Below are positions 31,868 through 39,603 of a stretch of 39,603 bases of DNA, piece by piece. The stretch comes from Bacteroidota bacterium (GTDB taxonomy: Bacteria; Bacteroidota; Bacteroidia; Bacteroidales; F082). Where the stretch lies: NCBI GenBank assembly GCA_003650365.1, contig QMPA01000004.1:1-39603 (forward strand), in the 5' to 3' direction. Positions within the stretch are counted from its first letter, which is position 1; each line of letters starts with the position of its first letter. The notes beneath the pieces were generated by a model. The model was not told where the DNA came from. It saw nothing but the letters and a program-made list of their open reading frames with translations, and did no database searches. The translations under genes and the position numbers were made by a program.

Positions 31868-34210
31868 TTAACGAATCATCAGTATTTTCGTAACCAATTT
31901 ATCTGTCCCATCATTGGTTGTAGAGAAAACAAGGTAAACGCCGGTTGCTGCCCTGCGTCCGTCAAAACTGTATCCATCCCAAATGGCCTGGCTTCCTTCT
32001 GATTTTGTTTCGTAAACAAGGTTTCCGTAGGAGTCGGTAATTTTTACATTGGAGTTGTCGGCCAATCCTTTAATGGCAATCGGTCCTGAATAGTTTTCTC
32101 TAACAGGATTGGGGTAAGCATAAACTTCGGAGCCGGCTGAAGGTGGAGGTGTTGCCGTACCACGAAAAGAAACAATTCCTTTGGCAGTCCCAATAAAAAC
32201 TTCGCCATTGTCTATAATAGCAATGCTGGTAATATTATTTGAAAGCAAGGGACTGTTTTCTGCTGTGAAATGATGCTTTTCTGTTAATCCGTCATCCGAC
32301 AGCAGGAAAACACCAGCACGGTCGGTACCAATCCATTTTTGGTTTGCCCCGTCAATAGTGATGGCTGTCACTGCTTCAGTCTCAAGAAGGATATCGGCAA
32401 GACCCGAGCCATCGTTACGGGGAACAAGAATTTGCTGTGCATCGAAATTGCCTTCCCCACCAAAAATACGATCGGGTGAATAAAATACAGCAACGCCTTT
32501 GTCTGTACCTACCCAAACTTCCCCATCGTGGTCAACGGCAAACGATAGCACACCACTTCCGGGGATGCCGCCATTTCCAGAAGCAGAATTCAATACCCGT
32601 ACTCTATCATCCGTAGGATCGTCAATAGTGTTGTTGTCATTGTATACAATAACGTAACCATCAGTACGTTTAATCATCCATTTCTGGTTGTAATTATCAA
32701 CCATTAGGTTACCAATATCAATTCCACTTAGCGAACCACCCAGATAAAACGAGCGCCACTGGCCATCATTTTTCATAACCGAAAGCATATTGGTAGCACC
32801 GGTATTGGCAACCCAAAGATTGTGTTGCTTATCGAAATCGAGGCCACTGATGTTCATTAGCCTGGGATCAGATATCCAGCGTTCGAGACTACTGTTCGAT
32901 TCGTTGTAAATAAGGCTCAACTCATTGTCAACAAATTTAAAAATGCCTTCTTGCCATGTGCCTATATAAGCAATGTTGGGATTGGCTGGATCAACCTTTA
33001 CACTTACCATATCGGTTACTGTATCAAAGGCAGCTGTGCTTTCATCATCGTGTGTACTCCAACTTTTGTCAACAAATGAAAAAACGCCATCGTGCATATT
33101 TAGTTTCGACCAATTGGACTGCCGCCCTCCCGGAGCAACCCAAACATTGCCGCCACTAGCATCCAGTGCGTACACATTTTTTGTTCCGGGACCATTGGGT
33201 TTAATAAATTCGCCATTGAAAGTATTCCAGTTCTTAATCAGGCCTTTGTTGTTGTCGCCAATCCAGAATACATCAGTATTCTTACGGTCAACTGCGAGGG
33301 GCTCAAATCCTTCGCCGGCTATTTGCCAGATATTTGTTATTTGGATTCCTTCATTATCAAAAACTTTGATGTTGGATCGGCCAACTAATAGCAATTCGCC
33401 ATTATTGGACGATAATTGAAAATGCCGGCTTTTGTTTCCCTCTTCAAAATAGTTCCAGGCTTGACCGTCAAAAACAAACAAAGTATCGCCCTCCCAACCA
33501 TTGTTGATGTAATTGCAATAAACTTTTCCTCCAAAACTTTCGACGAGGTTGTAGGGGAGGTCGGGATGAAAGATTGTAAGGTCTTTGTGCCACTGGTTAA
33601 AATCGGCCAGGTGCGGAGCATCAACATCTGCATAATAAATACCACTTTCGGTAGCTGCAAAAAAAGAGGTGTCATTAAACGTCATGTCTAATACATCAAT
33701 AGCATCGCCGTTTGGCCCGATGTAATAGGTGTCGGCAATTTCTTCTTTTTCCATATCCAACACAACAATTCCAAATCCACACGATAGGTATGCCAGGTTT
33801 TCTTTGAAGAGAATGTTGTTGATGGTTTTTTTACCCAGAATATCCTTGTTTTTAATATCTGAAATATTAATAATTGTTCCGTCCTCATGTACAATATCTA
33901 TATTGGTATTTGAGTAGGCAATGAGCAGTGATTTAATGGGCTGATTATACCCAATTTTACTGATACCCACATCGCTAAGGCCTTTTACTTTATCGAAACG
34001 AACCATGCTGTTATCGCCTGTGTTGTAGGTAAACATACTATAAGGGCTGGCTGCAAAAACCAGGTCTCCGGCAATAGCAACATCAATTATTTGGTCGTAA
34101 GGAAGGTGGCTTCTCCATTGGCCAATGGCAATGTCTTGTGCCGAAAGCGGTTGAGTAAATGAGAAGCCTAAAGCAAAAAGCAGAAAAATAAATATGTATT
34201 TGTTAAACAT
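31868..34210 (-). CDS. porZ: Type IX secretion system protein PorZ
   Basis: Component of the outer-surface attachment complex (PorU-PorV-PorQ-PorZ) that processes T9SS cargo and joins it to its lipopolysaccharide anchor. The 780-residue product has a signal peptide (FALGFSFTQPLSAQ), then IGQWRSHLPYDQIIDVAIAG and repeated beta-propeller blades (LSDVGISKIGYN, LAYLSCGFGIVVLDMEKEEI, IWIGDN-type and VWVGTDKGVAVF-type motifs of two-component-regulator propellers), and a C-terminal sorting-type domain (YAYPNPVRENYSGPIAIKG to VTKILMIR). The N-terminal block and the length match PorZ rather than other propeller proteins. It is not next to other T9SS genes here, which is usual since these are scattered. 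It supports a working T9SS for the M1, S8, C25 and nuclease cargo of the window. Confidence 0.88.
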   Translation of the reverse strand: MFNKYIFIFLLFALGFSFTQPLSAQDIAIGQWRSHLPYDQIIDVAIAGDLVFAASPYSMFTYNTGDNSMVRFDKVKGLSDVGISKIGYNQPIKSLLIAYSNTNIDIVHEDGTIINISDIKNKDILGKKTINNILFKENLAYLSCGFGIVVLDMEKEEIADTYYIGPNGDAIDVLDMTFNDTSFFAATESGIYYADVDAPHLADFNQWHKDLTIFHPDLPYNLVESFGGKVYCNYINNGWEGDTLFVFDGQAWNYFEEGNKSRHFQLSSNNGELLLVGRSNIKVFDNEGIQITNIWQIAGEGFEPLAVDRKNTDVFWIGDNNKGLIKNWNTFNGEFIKPNGPGTKNVYALDASGGNVWVAPGGRQSNWSKLNMHDGVFSFVDKSWSTHDDESTAAFDTVTDMVSVKVDPANPNIAYIGTWQEGIFKFVDNELSLIYNESNSSLERWISDPRLMNISGLDFDKQHNLWVANTGATNMLSVMKNDGQWRSFYLGGSLSGIDIGNLMVDNYNQKWMIKRTDGYVIVYNDNNTIDDPTDDRVRVLNSASGNGGIPGSGVLSFAVDHDGEVWVGTDKGVAVFYSPDRIFGGEGNFDAQQILVPRNDGSGLADILLETEAVTAITIDGANQKWIGTDRAGVFLLSDDGLTEKHHFTAENSPLLSNNITSIAIIDNGEVFIGTAKGIVSFRGTATPPPSAGSEVYAYPNPVRENYSGPIAIKGLADNSNVKITDSYGNLVYETKSEGSQAIWDGYSFDGRRAATGVYLVFSTTNDGTDKLVTKILMIR

Positions 34211-34316
34211 TCGGAATCGTTTTTATTTCTTAATTAACTGCAAATTAAGTAAAATATTGCGGGTATTTGAAATGTAGCTTACCTGCGTATAATTTTTGAT
34301 AAAATGGACAACATGC

Positions 34317-34350
34317 AAAAAAAAGGCCAGCCACAATCAGGGCCGGCCTT
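34317..34350 (-). terminator. Rho-independent terminator of the S46 peptidase gene
   Basis: AAGGCCAGCC (34323-34332) pairs with 34341-34350 across a short loop, and minus-strand RNA continues into a run of eight U. The single non-complementary position is an A-C mismatch on the plus strand but U-G in minus-strand RNA, so the hairpin is tuned for the S46 transcript, ending 20 bases after its stop codon. Confidence 0.88.
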
Positions 34351-34369
34351 AAATAATATTTTCAATAAT

Positions 34370-36580
34370 TTATTCAACAATAACTTCCATCTCTACTTTT
34401 GCCGTTCCTATCACTTTACTTTTAATAACGGGTCTTTCTTTAATGATTGTCATTTCCTCGATCAGGTTGCTTGCACCGGCAAATTTGTCGATGATAAACA
34501 TCACGTAACGAATATCAACATTAATGGTACGTTGCAATTCGGGTTCAAAGGCAATGTCGCCACTCATGGCTTCCCAGTTTCCATCAAACGCCAAACCAAT
34601 AAGTTCTCCTTTCGCATTAACAACGGGGCTACCTGAGTTCCCACCGGTAATGTCGTGGTTGGTTAAGAAACAAACGGGCATTTTATCACCATCGGCATAG
34701 GGTCCAAAATCTTTTGCTTCGTATAATTCTTTTAGTTTTTCAGGTACAATGAATTCCCAGTTATCTGGGTCTTCTTTTTGCATAATACCATCCATTGTGG
34801 TGAAATATTCAAAATGAATCGCATCAGCGGGATAGTAATCCTGAACAGTACCATAGGTTAAACGCATGGTAAAGTTGGCATCGGGATAGAAATTTTTATC
34901 AGGATTCATTTCTCTGAGTCCGGCAATATAAAGTCTGTGCCCTTTGTCCAGATTTTCATAGGCCTCATTTGTTTGACCTTTCAACACACCCCATTGTTTG
35001 AAAAATGCATTAACGGCCACATAAGCCGGATCTTTTTCAAGTTTCTTTTGTTTGGGCTTGTCAAGAAATTCTTCCACTTTTGTTTTATCACCGAAGATTG
35101 ATTTTTCAAATACATGATCAGCATATTTGTCATAATCACCCTTGAATTTCTTGTCCATTTCTAATAAGTAAACAGGCTGTTGGTCAAGCGGTACATTTTC
35201 GTGGTACATTTTCATCATCGATGCAAATAAATTTCTGTCGATGGTCACATTATAATCTTTAAAATGTTTTCCAACGCCATTCATTAAATGACCAATTGAT
35301 TGTTCTGTTTTTTCTTCATCCTTGTCTTCCAAGGCTTTGGCAAGTCCTTTGAACTTGGCAGCATAGCCCAAAATTTCGGGTCCGCGGTAAGCTGCTTCAA
35401 TAAAATACCAACGTGCGAGGGTGAAACCTTCAAGTGTTTCGTAGGCATCAGCAGTTAATGGAATGGCATCGCCATATTTTGCTTTGGCAGAAGGATTGCT
35501 GTTCAGCCAATCGGTGAAAGCAGCTTCTTCCATTTCTTTTTTTTCTTTTACTTTCAGACGTTTCAAACCTTTGGTCTGGCCGATGAAATATTTCCAGTAA
35601 TTAGCAGTGCGGGCATATTTTGAAGCATATTGCAAGCGGACTTTGTCGTCTGCATCCATTCCTTCTTTCATGATGCGCAATTTCTCTTCGCGAATTTTTA
35701 CGATGGTCATGTTTGATGTATTGACAGCAAGGTCGACACCATAAGAAGAAAGATAGCGCTCGGTACCGCCCGGATTTCCAAAAATCATTGAAAAGTCGCC
35801 CGGCTGTATACCTGCAATGTTTACTGGCAAATAGTGTTTTGGTTTCATCGGAACATTGTCTTCAGAATAAGGAGAAGGTTTTCCATCGGCGTCAGTATAA
35901 ACCCGGAACATCGAAAAATCGCCGGTATGACGGGGCCACATCCAGTTGTCGGTGTCAGCACCAAATTTTCCAATACTTACAGGAGGAGCACCAACCAAAC
36001 GGATGTCGGTAAATACTTCATAAACATAGAGGTAGTAATTGTTTCCACCAAAAATGGGTTTGGCAACAGCCGAATATTTTCCATCTTCGGAAGCTGTCTT
36101 TTCAATGGCCTTCAGGTTTTTTCTGATGGTGTCGTTTCTGGCAGCTTCATCCATGTCATCGGTTACATTTTGCAATGCAGCATCGGTTATATCTGACATA
36201 CTGGCCAAAAACTTAACCGTGAGACCTTCAATCGGAATCTCTTCTTTTTTGTTGGTTGCCCAAAAACCATCGTCTAAATAATTGTCAACTTCGGTACTTA
36301 CTTTTTGGATAGAACCAAATCCACAATGGTGGTTGGTAAGTAACAGGCCTTCGGGAGAAATAATTTCACCGGTACAGCCGCCACCAAAAATAACAATGGC
36401 GTCTTTCAGACTGGAATTGTTGATGCTGTAAATGTCTTCGGCACTTAATTTAAGTCCGAGTCTTTGCATTTCTGCAACATTTTTGTTGATGAGTAAAGGA
36501 ATCCACATTCCCTCGTCGGCACGTAGGCTTGAACCCAGTCCGATGATCATCGCGAATAATACGATTAATGTTTTTTTCAT
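34370..36580 (-). CDS. S46-family dipeptidyl-peptidase (DPP7-type)
   Basis: Periplasmic serine exopeptidase releasing dipeptides from the N-terminus of oligopeptides, feeding amino-acid-using Bacteroidota. The 736-residue product has a signal peptide (MIIGLGSSLRA), the catalytic His85 in TNHHCGFGS, Asp221 in WPRHTGDFSMF and Ser649 in GGNSGSP, plus the family block ADEGMW right after the signal cleavage. The residue 18 after the serine is Gly667 (FDGNWEAMSGD). In the characterised enzymes Arg here gives DPP11 (Asp/Glu at P1) and Gly gives DPP7 (hydrophobic P1), so DPP7-type specificity is inferred. No T9SS tail; instead a 20-30 residue C-terminal extension (KVIGTAKVEMEVIVE). Ends at a strong terminator; upstream lies a palindromic repeat array. 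Confidence 0.93.
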   Translation of the reverse strand: MKKTLIVLFAMIIGLGSSLRADEGMWIPLLINKNVAEMQRLGLKLSAEDIYSINNSSLKDAIVIFGGGCTGEIISPEGLLLTNHHCGFGSIQKVSTEVDNYLDDGFWATNKKEEIPIEGLTVKFLASMSDITDAALQNVTDDMDEAARNDTIRKNLKAIEKTASEDGKYSAVAKPIFGGNNYYLYVYEVFTDIRLVGAPPVSIGKFGADTDNWMWPRHTGDFSMFRVYTDADGKPSPYSEDNVPMKPKHYLPVNIAGIQPGDFSMIFGNPGGTERYLSSYGVDLAVNTSNMTIVKIREEKLRIMKEGMDADDKVRLQYASKYARTANYWKYFIGQTKGLKRLKVKEKKEMEEAAFTDWLNSNPSAKAKYGDAIPLTADAYETLEGFTLARWYFIEAAYRGPEILGYAAKFKGLAKALEDKDEEKTEQSIGHLMNGVGKHFKDYNVTIDRNLFASMMKMYHENVPLDQQPVYLLEMDKKFKGDYDKYADHVFEKSIFGDKTKVEEFLDKPKQKKLEKDPAYVAVNAFFKQWGVLKGQTNEAYENLDKGHRLYIAGLREMNPDKNFYPDANFTMRLTYGTVQDYYPADAIHFEYFTTMDGIMQKEDPDNWEFIVPEKLKELYEAKDFGPYADGDKMPVCFLTNHDITGGNSGSPVVNAKGELIGLAFDGNWEAMSGDIAFEPELQRTINVDIRYVMFIIDKFAGASNLIEEMTIIKERPVIKSKVIGTAKVEMEVIVE

Positions 36581-36760
36581 GTTTTTAATTTATGGTTGAA
36601 TAATGATTTTATCAAATTAAGCACCAAATAACAAAATTCAAAAAACAAATAAATTCTAAAAAACAATTTTTAAATGATCGAAACGATTCGTAAAATTGTG
36701 ATTTTGAACATTGTGATTTATTTGAGATTTAGTACTTGAAATTTGTCTTTTTTTTAATTT

Positions 36761-36858
36761 TTAGATTAGCCTTGACTATTTTGCACTAAGCTAAAAGCAG
36801 TTAAAGTCAAGACTTGACTATTTTGCGGAAACTTAAAGTCAAGGCCTGACTAATTGGC
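36761..36858. repeat. Three AGTCAAG-type repeats between manC-type gene and S46 gene
   Basis: CTTGACTATTTTGC occurs exactly twice (36771-36784 and 36813-36826), and AAAGTCAAG occurs twice (36803-36811, 36835-36843) ahead of related right halves. The middle unit contains a perfect palindrome, AGTCAAG-A-CTTGACT (36805-36819); the third is AGTCAAGGCCTGACT (36837-36851), a partial palindrome; the first has only the right half. Units are 42 and 32 bases apart. They lie directly after the guanylyltransferase stop and about 180-275 bases upstream of the S46 start. The rest of the 279-base gap is very AT-rich, with no gene. Confidence 0.65.
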
Positions 36859-36859
36859 C

Positions 36860-37957
36860 CTAAACAAACTGTTCCCCTTTTTCCATTTTAACATCAGCAA
36901 CAAACTGTCTGATTTGTTGTTCGTCGGTTTTGCGGCAAACCAACAATGTATTGTTTTCTTCTACAACAATATAATCTTCCAGCCCCTGTAATACCACCAA
37001 TTTCTTTTCGGGTACATTTACAATGCAGTCTTTCGAATCGTAGGTTATTACATTTTCGCCAACAATGGCATTGCTGTTCTCATCTTTTTCCCTGATGGTA
37101 TAAAGTGAACCCCAGGTTCCCAGATCCGACCAGCCGAAATCAACGCCTAAAACATAAACATTGTTTGCTTTTTCCATTACACCATAGTCGATGGAAATAT
37201 TTTTGCAAACAGCATACGTTTCTTTGATGAAATCACTTTCATCAGGTGTATTATATTTACCGTGGCCTTTGCTGAATAGTTTGTCAACTTCTTCCAGGTG
37301 TTCGTCAAAAGCTTTCATAATGCTTTTTAAGGACCAGATAAAAATCCCTGAATTCCATAAGAAATCACCACTTTCTAAAAATGATTCTGCAATTTCATGG
37401 CTTGGTTTCTCAGTAAAAGTCTTGACTTTCCGTAGGCGGTTGTCTTTGGAATAGATTTTTTCTTCCTGGTATTGGATGTAGCCGTAACCTGTATCAGGAC
37501 GGCTTGGCTTGATACCAAGTGTTAACAGCCAGTTATTTTCTGTTGCTGCTTTAATGGCAGTTTGAATATTGTTGACGAACTCCTCTTCTTTTAAAATGAT
37601 ATGATCAGAAGGGGCGACAACCACTAAGGCATTCGGGTTTACTTCATGAATTTTGTAATTGGCATAAGCAATGCAAGGAGCTGTATTTCGGCGTGAAGGT
37701 TCACAAAGCACTTGGTTTTCACTTAGCTCGGGAAGCTGTTCCAGTACAATGTCTTTGTAGATTTCGTTGGTCACTACATACACATTCTCGGCAGGACAGA
37801 TATTTTTGAAGCGTTCGAATGTTAACTGGATAAGAGTTTTTCCGGTTCCCAATACATCAATAAACTGCTTGGGTTTTGCTGTTGTACTCATGGGCCAGAA
37901 GCGGGCGCCAACCCCACCGGCCATAATTACACAATAGTTATTATTTTGGTTTGCCAT
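36860..37957 (-). CDS. manC: Mannose-1-phosphate guanylyltransferase
   Basis: Makes GDP-mannose from mannose 1-phosphate and GTP, the precursor of GDP-fucose and of mannose in surface polysaccharides and glycoproteins. The 365-residue product has the nucleotidyltransferase signature MAGGVGARFWPMSTTAKPKQF near the N-terminus, CEPSRRNTAPCIAYA, VVVAPSDHII, DTGYGYIQY, and FLWNSGIFIW with FGWSDLGTWGSLY. It is the short form without the C-terminal phosphomannose isomerase domain. Gene name manC (also rfbM/cpsB in other bacteria) is by function. A TATCTTTG element lies 26 bases upstream of its ATG; its stop abuts the repeat array at 36761-36858. Divergent from the MntP-like gene. Confidence 0.94.
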   Translation of the reverse strand: MANQNNNYCVIMAGGVGARFWPMSTTAKPKQFIDVLGTGKTLIQLTFERFKNICPAENVYVVTNEIYKDIVLEQLPELSENQVLCEPSRRNTAPCIAYANYKIHEVNPNALVVVAPSDHIILKEEEFVNNIQTAIKAATENNWLLTLGIKPSRPDTGYGYIQYQEEKIYSKDNRLRKVKTFTEKPSHEIAESFLESGDFLWNSGIFIWSLKSIMKAFDEHLEEVDKLFSKGHGKYNTPDESDFIKETYAVCKNISIDYGVMEKANNVYVLGVDFGWSDLGTWGSLYTIREKDENSNAIVGENVITYDSKDCIVNVPEKKLVVLQGLEDYIVVEENNTLLVCRKTDEQQIRQFVADVKMEKGEQFV

Positions 37958-37982
37958 TGTTTACGTTTTGAAAATGAGGCTG

Positions 37983-37990
37983 CAAAGATA
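37983..37990 (-). promoter_or_regulatory. -7 element for the guanylyltransferase gene
   Basis: TATCTTTG followed by C on the minus strand is a full TAnnTTTG match, 26 bases upstream of the ATG at 37957, giving a leader of about 20 bases. No TTG -33 element at the expected distance. Confidence 0.5.
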
Positions 37991-38072
37991 GTAAACTACT
38001 TTGTTTGGAAAACGAGTGAAATATTATTTAGCTTCTTAGCAAAGCCTAGCTGATTACCGCAACAGAAATTCG

Positions 38073-38080
38073 TAGTTTTG
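38073..38080 (+). promoter_or_regulatory. -7 element for the MntP-like gene
   Basis: TAGTTTTG followed by C matches TAnnTTTG, 19 bases before the ATG at 38099, implying a very short leader. No -33 element recognised. Confidence 0.45.
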
Positions 38081-38098
38081 CCCCTCAAAATTTGTTTT

Positions 38099-38650
38099 AT
38101 GCTCGATTTTACTGTCATAGCAATACTCTTTTTTCTAGCTGCACAGTTATTTACTGTTGCCATTGGAATCGATTTTAAACAATTAGGAGGCAAAGCAATC
38201 TTGTTTGTGTTTGGCCTTGCCATTGGGCAGGTTTTTCTTTTTTGGATAGGATACGGCCTGGGGAGTTTGTTCATGCATTTAATGGAAGGCTTTAAAAGCT
38301 TTGTCATTTTTGCTGCCTTGTTTCTCATTGCCATTCGCATGCTGATGGAATCTTTCCCGGTTTGGAAAGGAGAGCGGACGTATTCCTTTGATAGTTTCCG
38401 AATGATTCAATTTGCTGGACTTGCACAGGGGATCAATACTTTTCTTATGGGTTTACTTTTTGTCTTTCTCCCTTTTGAAAAGTATTGGTTAATGACTATA
38501 CTATTTATTTTTACACTCATTTTTTCACTTGCCGGTCTGTTGGTTAAACCCACAAAGAATAGCATTACTTTTGCCGCCCTGATGTTTGTGCTTGGTGGCA
38601 TTCTGATGACTTTTTCATCTATTTACATTGGCTTCTTTGCAATAGAATAA
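38099..38650 (+). CDS. MntP-like (manganese efflux family) membrane protein
   Basis: A 183-residue inner-membrane protein with six hydrophobic helices in two similar halves, the arrangement of the MntP/DUF204 family. Helix 1 plus the loop (FFLAAQLFTVAIGIDF) and helix 4 (FAGLAQGINTFLMGLLF) align with the two MntP repeats, but the conserved aspartates thought to carry Mn2+ are replaced, by Gln16 and Asn113. Therefore manganese export is uncertain and another role is possible. The frame extends upstream to a TTG at 38078, but the ATG at 38099 is preferred because it starts right at helix 1 and follows the -7 element. The endonuclease gene begins eight bases after its stop, so they are probably one operon, although no functional link is evident. 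Confidence 0.78.
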   Translation: MLDFTVIAILFFLAAQLFTVAIGIDFKQLGGKAILFVFGLAIGQVFLFWIGYGLGSLFMHLMEGFKSFVIFAALFLIAIRMLMESFPVWKGERTYSFDSFRMIQFAGLAQGINTFLMGLLFVFLPFEKYWLMTILFIFTLIFSLAGLLVKPTKNSITFAALMFVLGGILMTFSSIYIGFFAIE

Positions 38651-38658
38651 ATTTAATT

Positions 38659-39603
38659 ATGTTTCAAAAAAAATACCTTTTTCAAATATTTCTCCTGAAC
38701 TTCATTCTGTTTGCATTTGCCTTGCAAGCACAAATACCTGATGGTTATTACGATGATGCCGAGGGGCTAAGTGGCGATGATTTAAAAAGCGCCCTTCACA
38801 ATATTATTGATAATCACGACGAATACAGCTACAACGACCTGAGGGATTTCATCCTGAAAAATACGGACGAAGACCCCGATAACAGCAGCAATGTAATTTT
38901 GATTTATTCCGGAATTTCACGATCAAAAAATGATTTTGGCGGAAATCTCGGTGATTGGAACCGTGAACATGTTTGGGCCAAATCGCATGGTAATTTTGGG
39001 AATAGCCCTCCTGCCGGAACAGATGCACACCACATCCGGCCTTCAGATGTAAAAGTCAATAGCTTGCGTGGCAACCTTGATTTTGACCTCGGAGGCGATC
39101 CTGTTCCCAACTGCCCCGGCTGCAAAAGAGACGGCGACTCCTTCGAGCCACCCGATCGCGTAAAAGGCGATGTTGCCCGTATGATTTTTTATATGGCTAC
39201 CCGCTACGAAGGTGGCAGTGGCGAACCCGATCTGGAAGTTGTGGATGAGGTAAATACATATCCAAATCCAGAGCATGGCAAATTATCGGAATTATTAGAA
39301 TGGAATATGCAGGACCCGCCCGATGATTTTGAAGAAAACAGGAACGATGTGATTTACTATCAATACCAGGAAAACCGCAATCCTTTCATCGACCATCCTG
39401 AGTATGTGAATGCCATTTGGGGAGAACCTGAGGATATTTCTAATTCTTACGATTTGAGCATTGCTTGTTATCCCAATCCTGTTATGAACACTGTTTTTGT
39501 TGAATATTCTTTTAATAGCAGCATCCTGTTTTCACTTTATTATTCAGATGGAAGCCGCGTTGCCGAAGGAAAAATGAACAGGGGGAAATCCAGTATTGAT
39601 ATG
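38659..39603 (+). CDS. Secreted endonuclease I with T9SS sorting domain, 3' end cut by window edge
   Basis: Predicted extracellular non-specific DNA/RNA endonuclease (EndA/NucM, Pfam Endonuclease_1 type). The frame starts at ATG 38659 and stays open to the window end (315 codons). It has a signal peptide (IFLLNFILFAFALQAQ), the family core with IYSG, the metal/catalytic histidine block WNREHVWAKSHGNFG, then GTDAHHIRPSD with its histidines, SLRGNLDFD, and GDVARMIFYMATRYEGG. After ~residue 265 a linker leads to SIACYPNPVMNTVFVEYSF, the start of a type A T9SS sorting domain, which the window cuts off. Secreted nucleases of this kind help Bacteroidota use environmental DNA as a phosphorus and nitrogen source. 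Likely co-transcribed with the MntP-like gene. Confidence 0.93.
   Translation, partial: MFQKKYLFQIFLLNFILFAFALQAQIPDGYYDDAEGLSGDDLKSALHNIIDNHDEYSYNDLRDFILKNTDEDPDNSSNVILIYSGISRSKNDFGGNLGDWNREHVWAKSHGNFGNSPPAGTDAHHIRPSDVKVNSLRGNLDFDLGGDPVPNCPGCKRDGDSFEPPDRVKGDVARMIFYMATRYEGGSGEPDLEVVDEVNTYPNPEHGKLSELLEWNMQDPPDDFEENRNDVIYYQYQENRNPFIDHPEYVNAIWGEPEDISNSYDLSIACYPNPVMNTVFVEYSFNSSILFSLYYSDGSRVAEGKMNRGKSSIDM

Noticed and set aside
32973-33419. 148-codon plus-strand frame
   Set aside because: Antisense to porZ, no start context and no recognisable product.

Overview
The window looks like chromosomal DNA of a member of the Bacteroidota (CFB group). The sequence clues are: six proteins with type IX secretion (T9SS) features, namely C-terminal sorting domains on M1, S8 and C25 peptidases and on an endonuclease I, plus the T9SS component PorZ and a periplasmic S46 dipeptidyl-peptidase; families largely restricted to that phylum (DUF4175, DUF4292); promoter elements of the Bacteroidota form TAnnTTTG; and A-rich leaders without Shine-Dalgarno sequences. 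I cannot name the genus. No rRNA, tRNA, CRISPR array, insertion sequence or prophage was seen, and no gap between genes exceeds 300 bases.

Layout. 1-3424 (minus strand): 5' two thirds of gltX, a strong hairpin terminator, a small membrane protein and a secreted M1 aminopeptidase. 3539-10586 (plus): a compact run DUF4175 / degenerate GHKL-like protein / ybeY (14-base overlaps) and then mnmG, which is flanked on both sides by ParB-binding parS palindromes; the second parS covers the start of a zinc-ribbon methyltransferase gene. 10640-15818: a large NtrY-like sensor kinase and a flippase-like protein. 15932-20173: dut followed by an envelope module of a TPR protein, a DUF4292 lipoprotein (possibly LolB-like) and an EnvC-like protein whose LytM active site is destroyed. 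20190-26381 (minus): two secreted T9SS proteases (S8 and gingipain-like C25), each with its own signals. 26579-28234: lipA and lipB for lipoate synthesis. 28281-29006 (minus): recO. 29068-29990: an isoprenoid-synthase-like gene broken by one missing T. 30002-37957 (minus): a GT-C type membrane protein, porZ, a DPP7-type S46 peptidase and a mannose-1-phosphate guanylyltransferase, with a small repeat array between the last two. 38099-39603 (plus): an MntP-like membrane protein lacking the family's aspartates and a secreted endonuclease I cut by the window edge.

Taken together this is a core-genome region, probably close to the replication origin (two parS sites around mnmG), mixing housekeeping enzymes (tRNA charging and modification, rRNA maturation, dUTP removal, lipoylation, recombination) with the extracellular protein and DNA degradation typical of particle-degrading Bacteroidota. 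Secreted M1, S8, C25 and nuclease are cargo; PorZ belongs to the cell-surface complex that processes such cargo; the S46 enzyme trims peptides in the periplasm. The most worthwhile things to follow up are the parS pair, the TPR/DUF4292/EnvC-like module, the frameshifted isoprenoid-type gene, the AGTCAAG palindromic repeats upstream of the S46 gene, and the inverted repeats in the C25/lipA divergent promoter.
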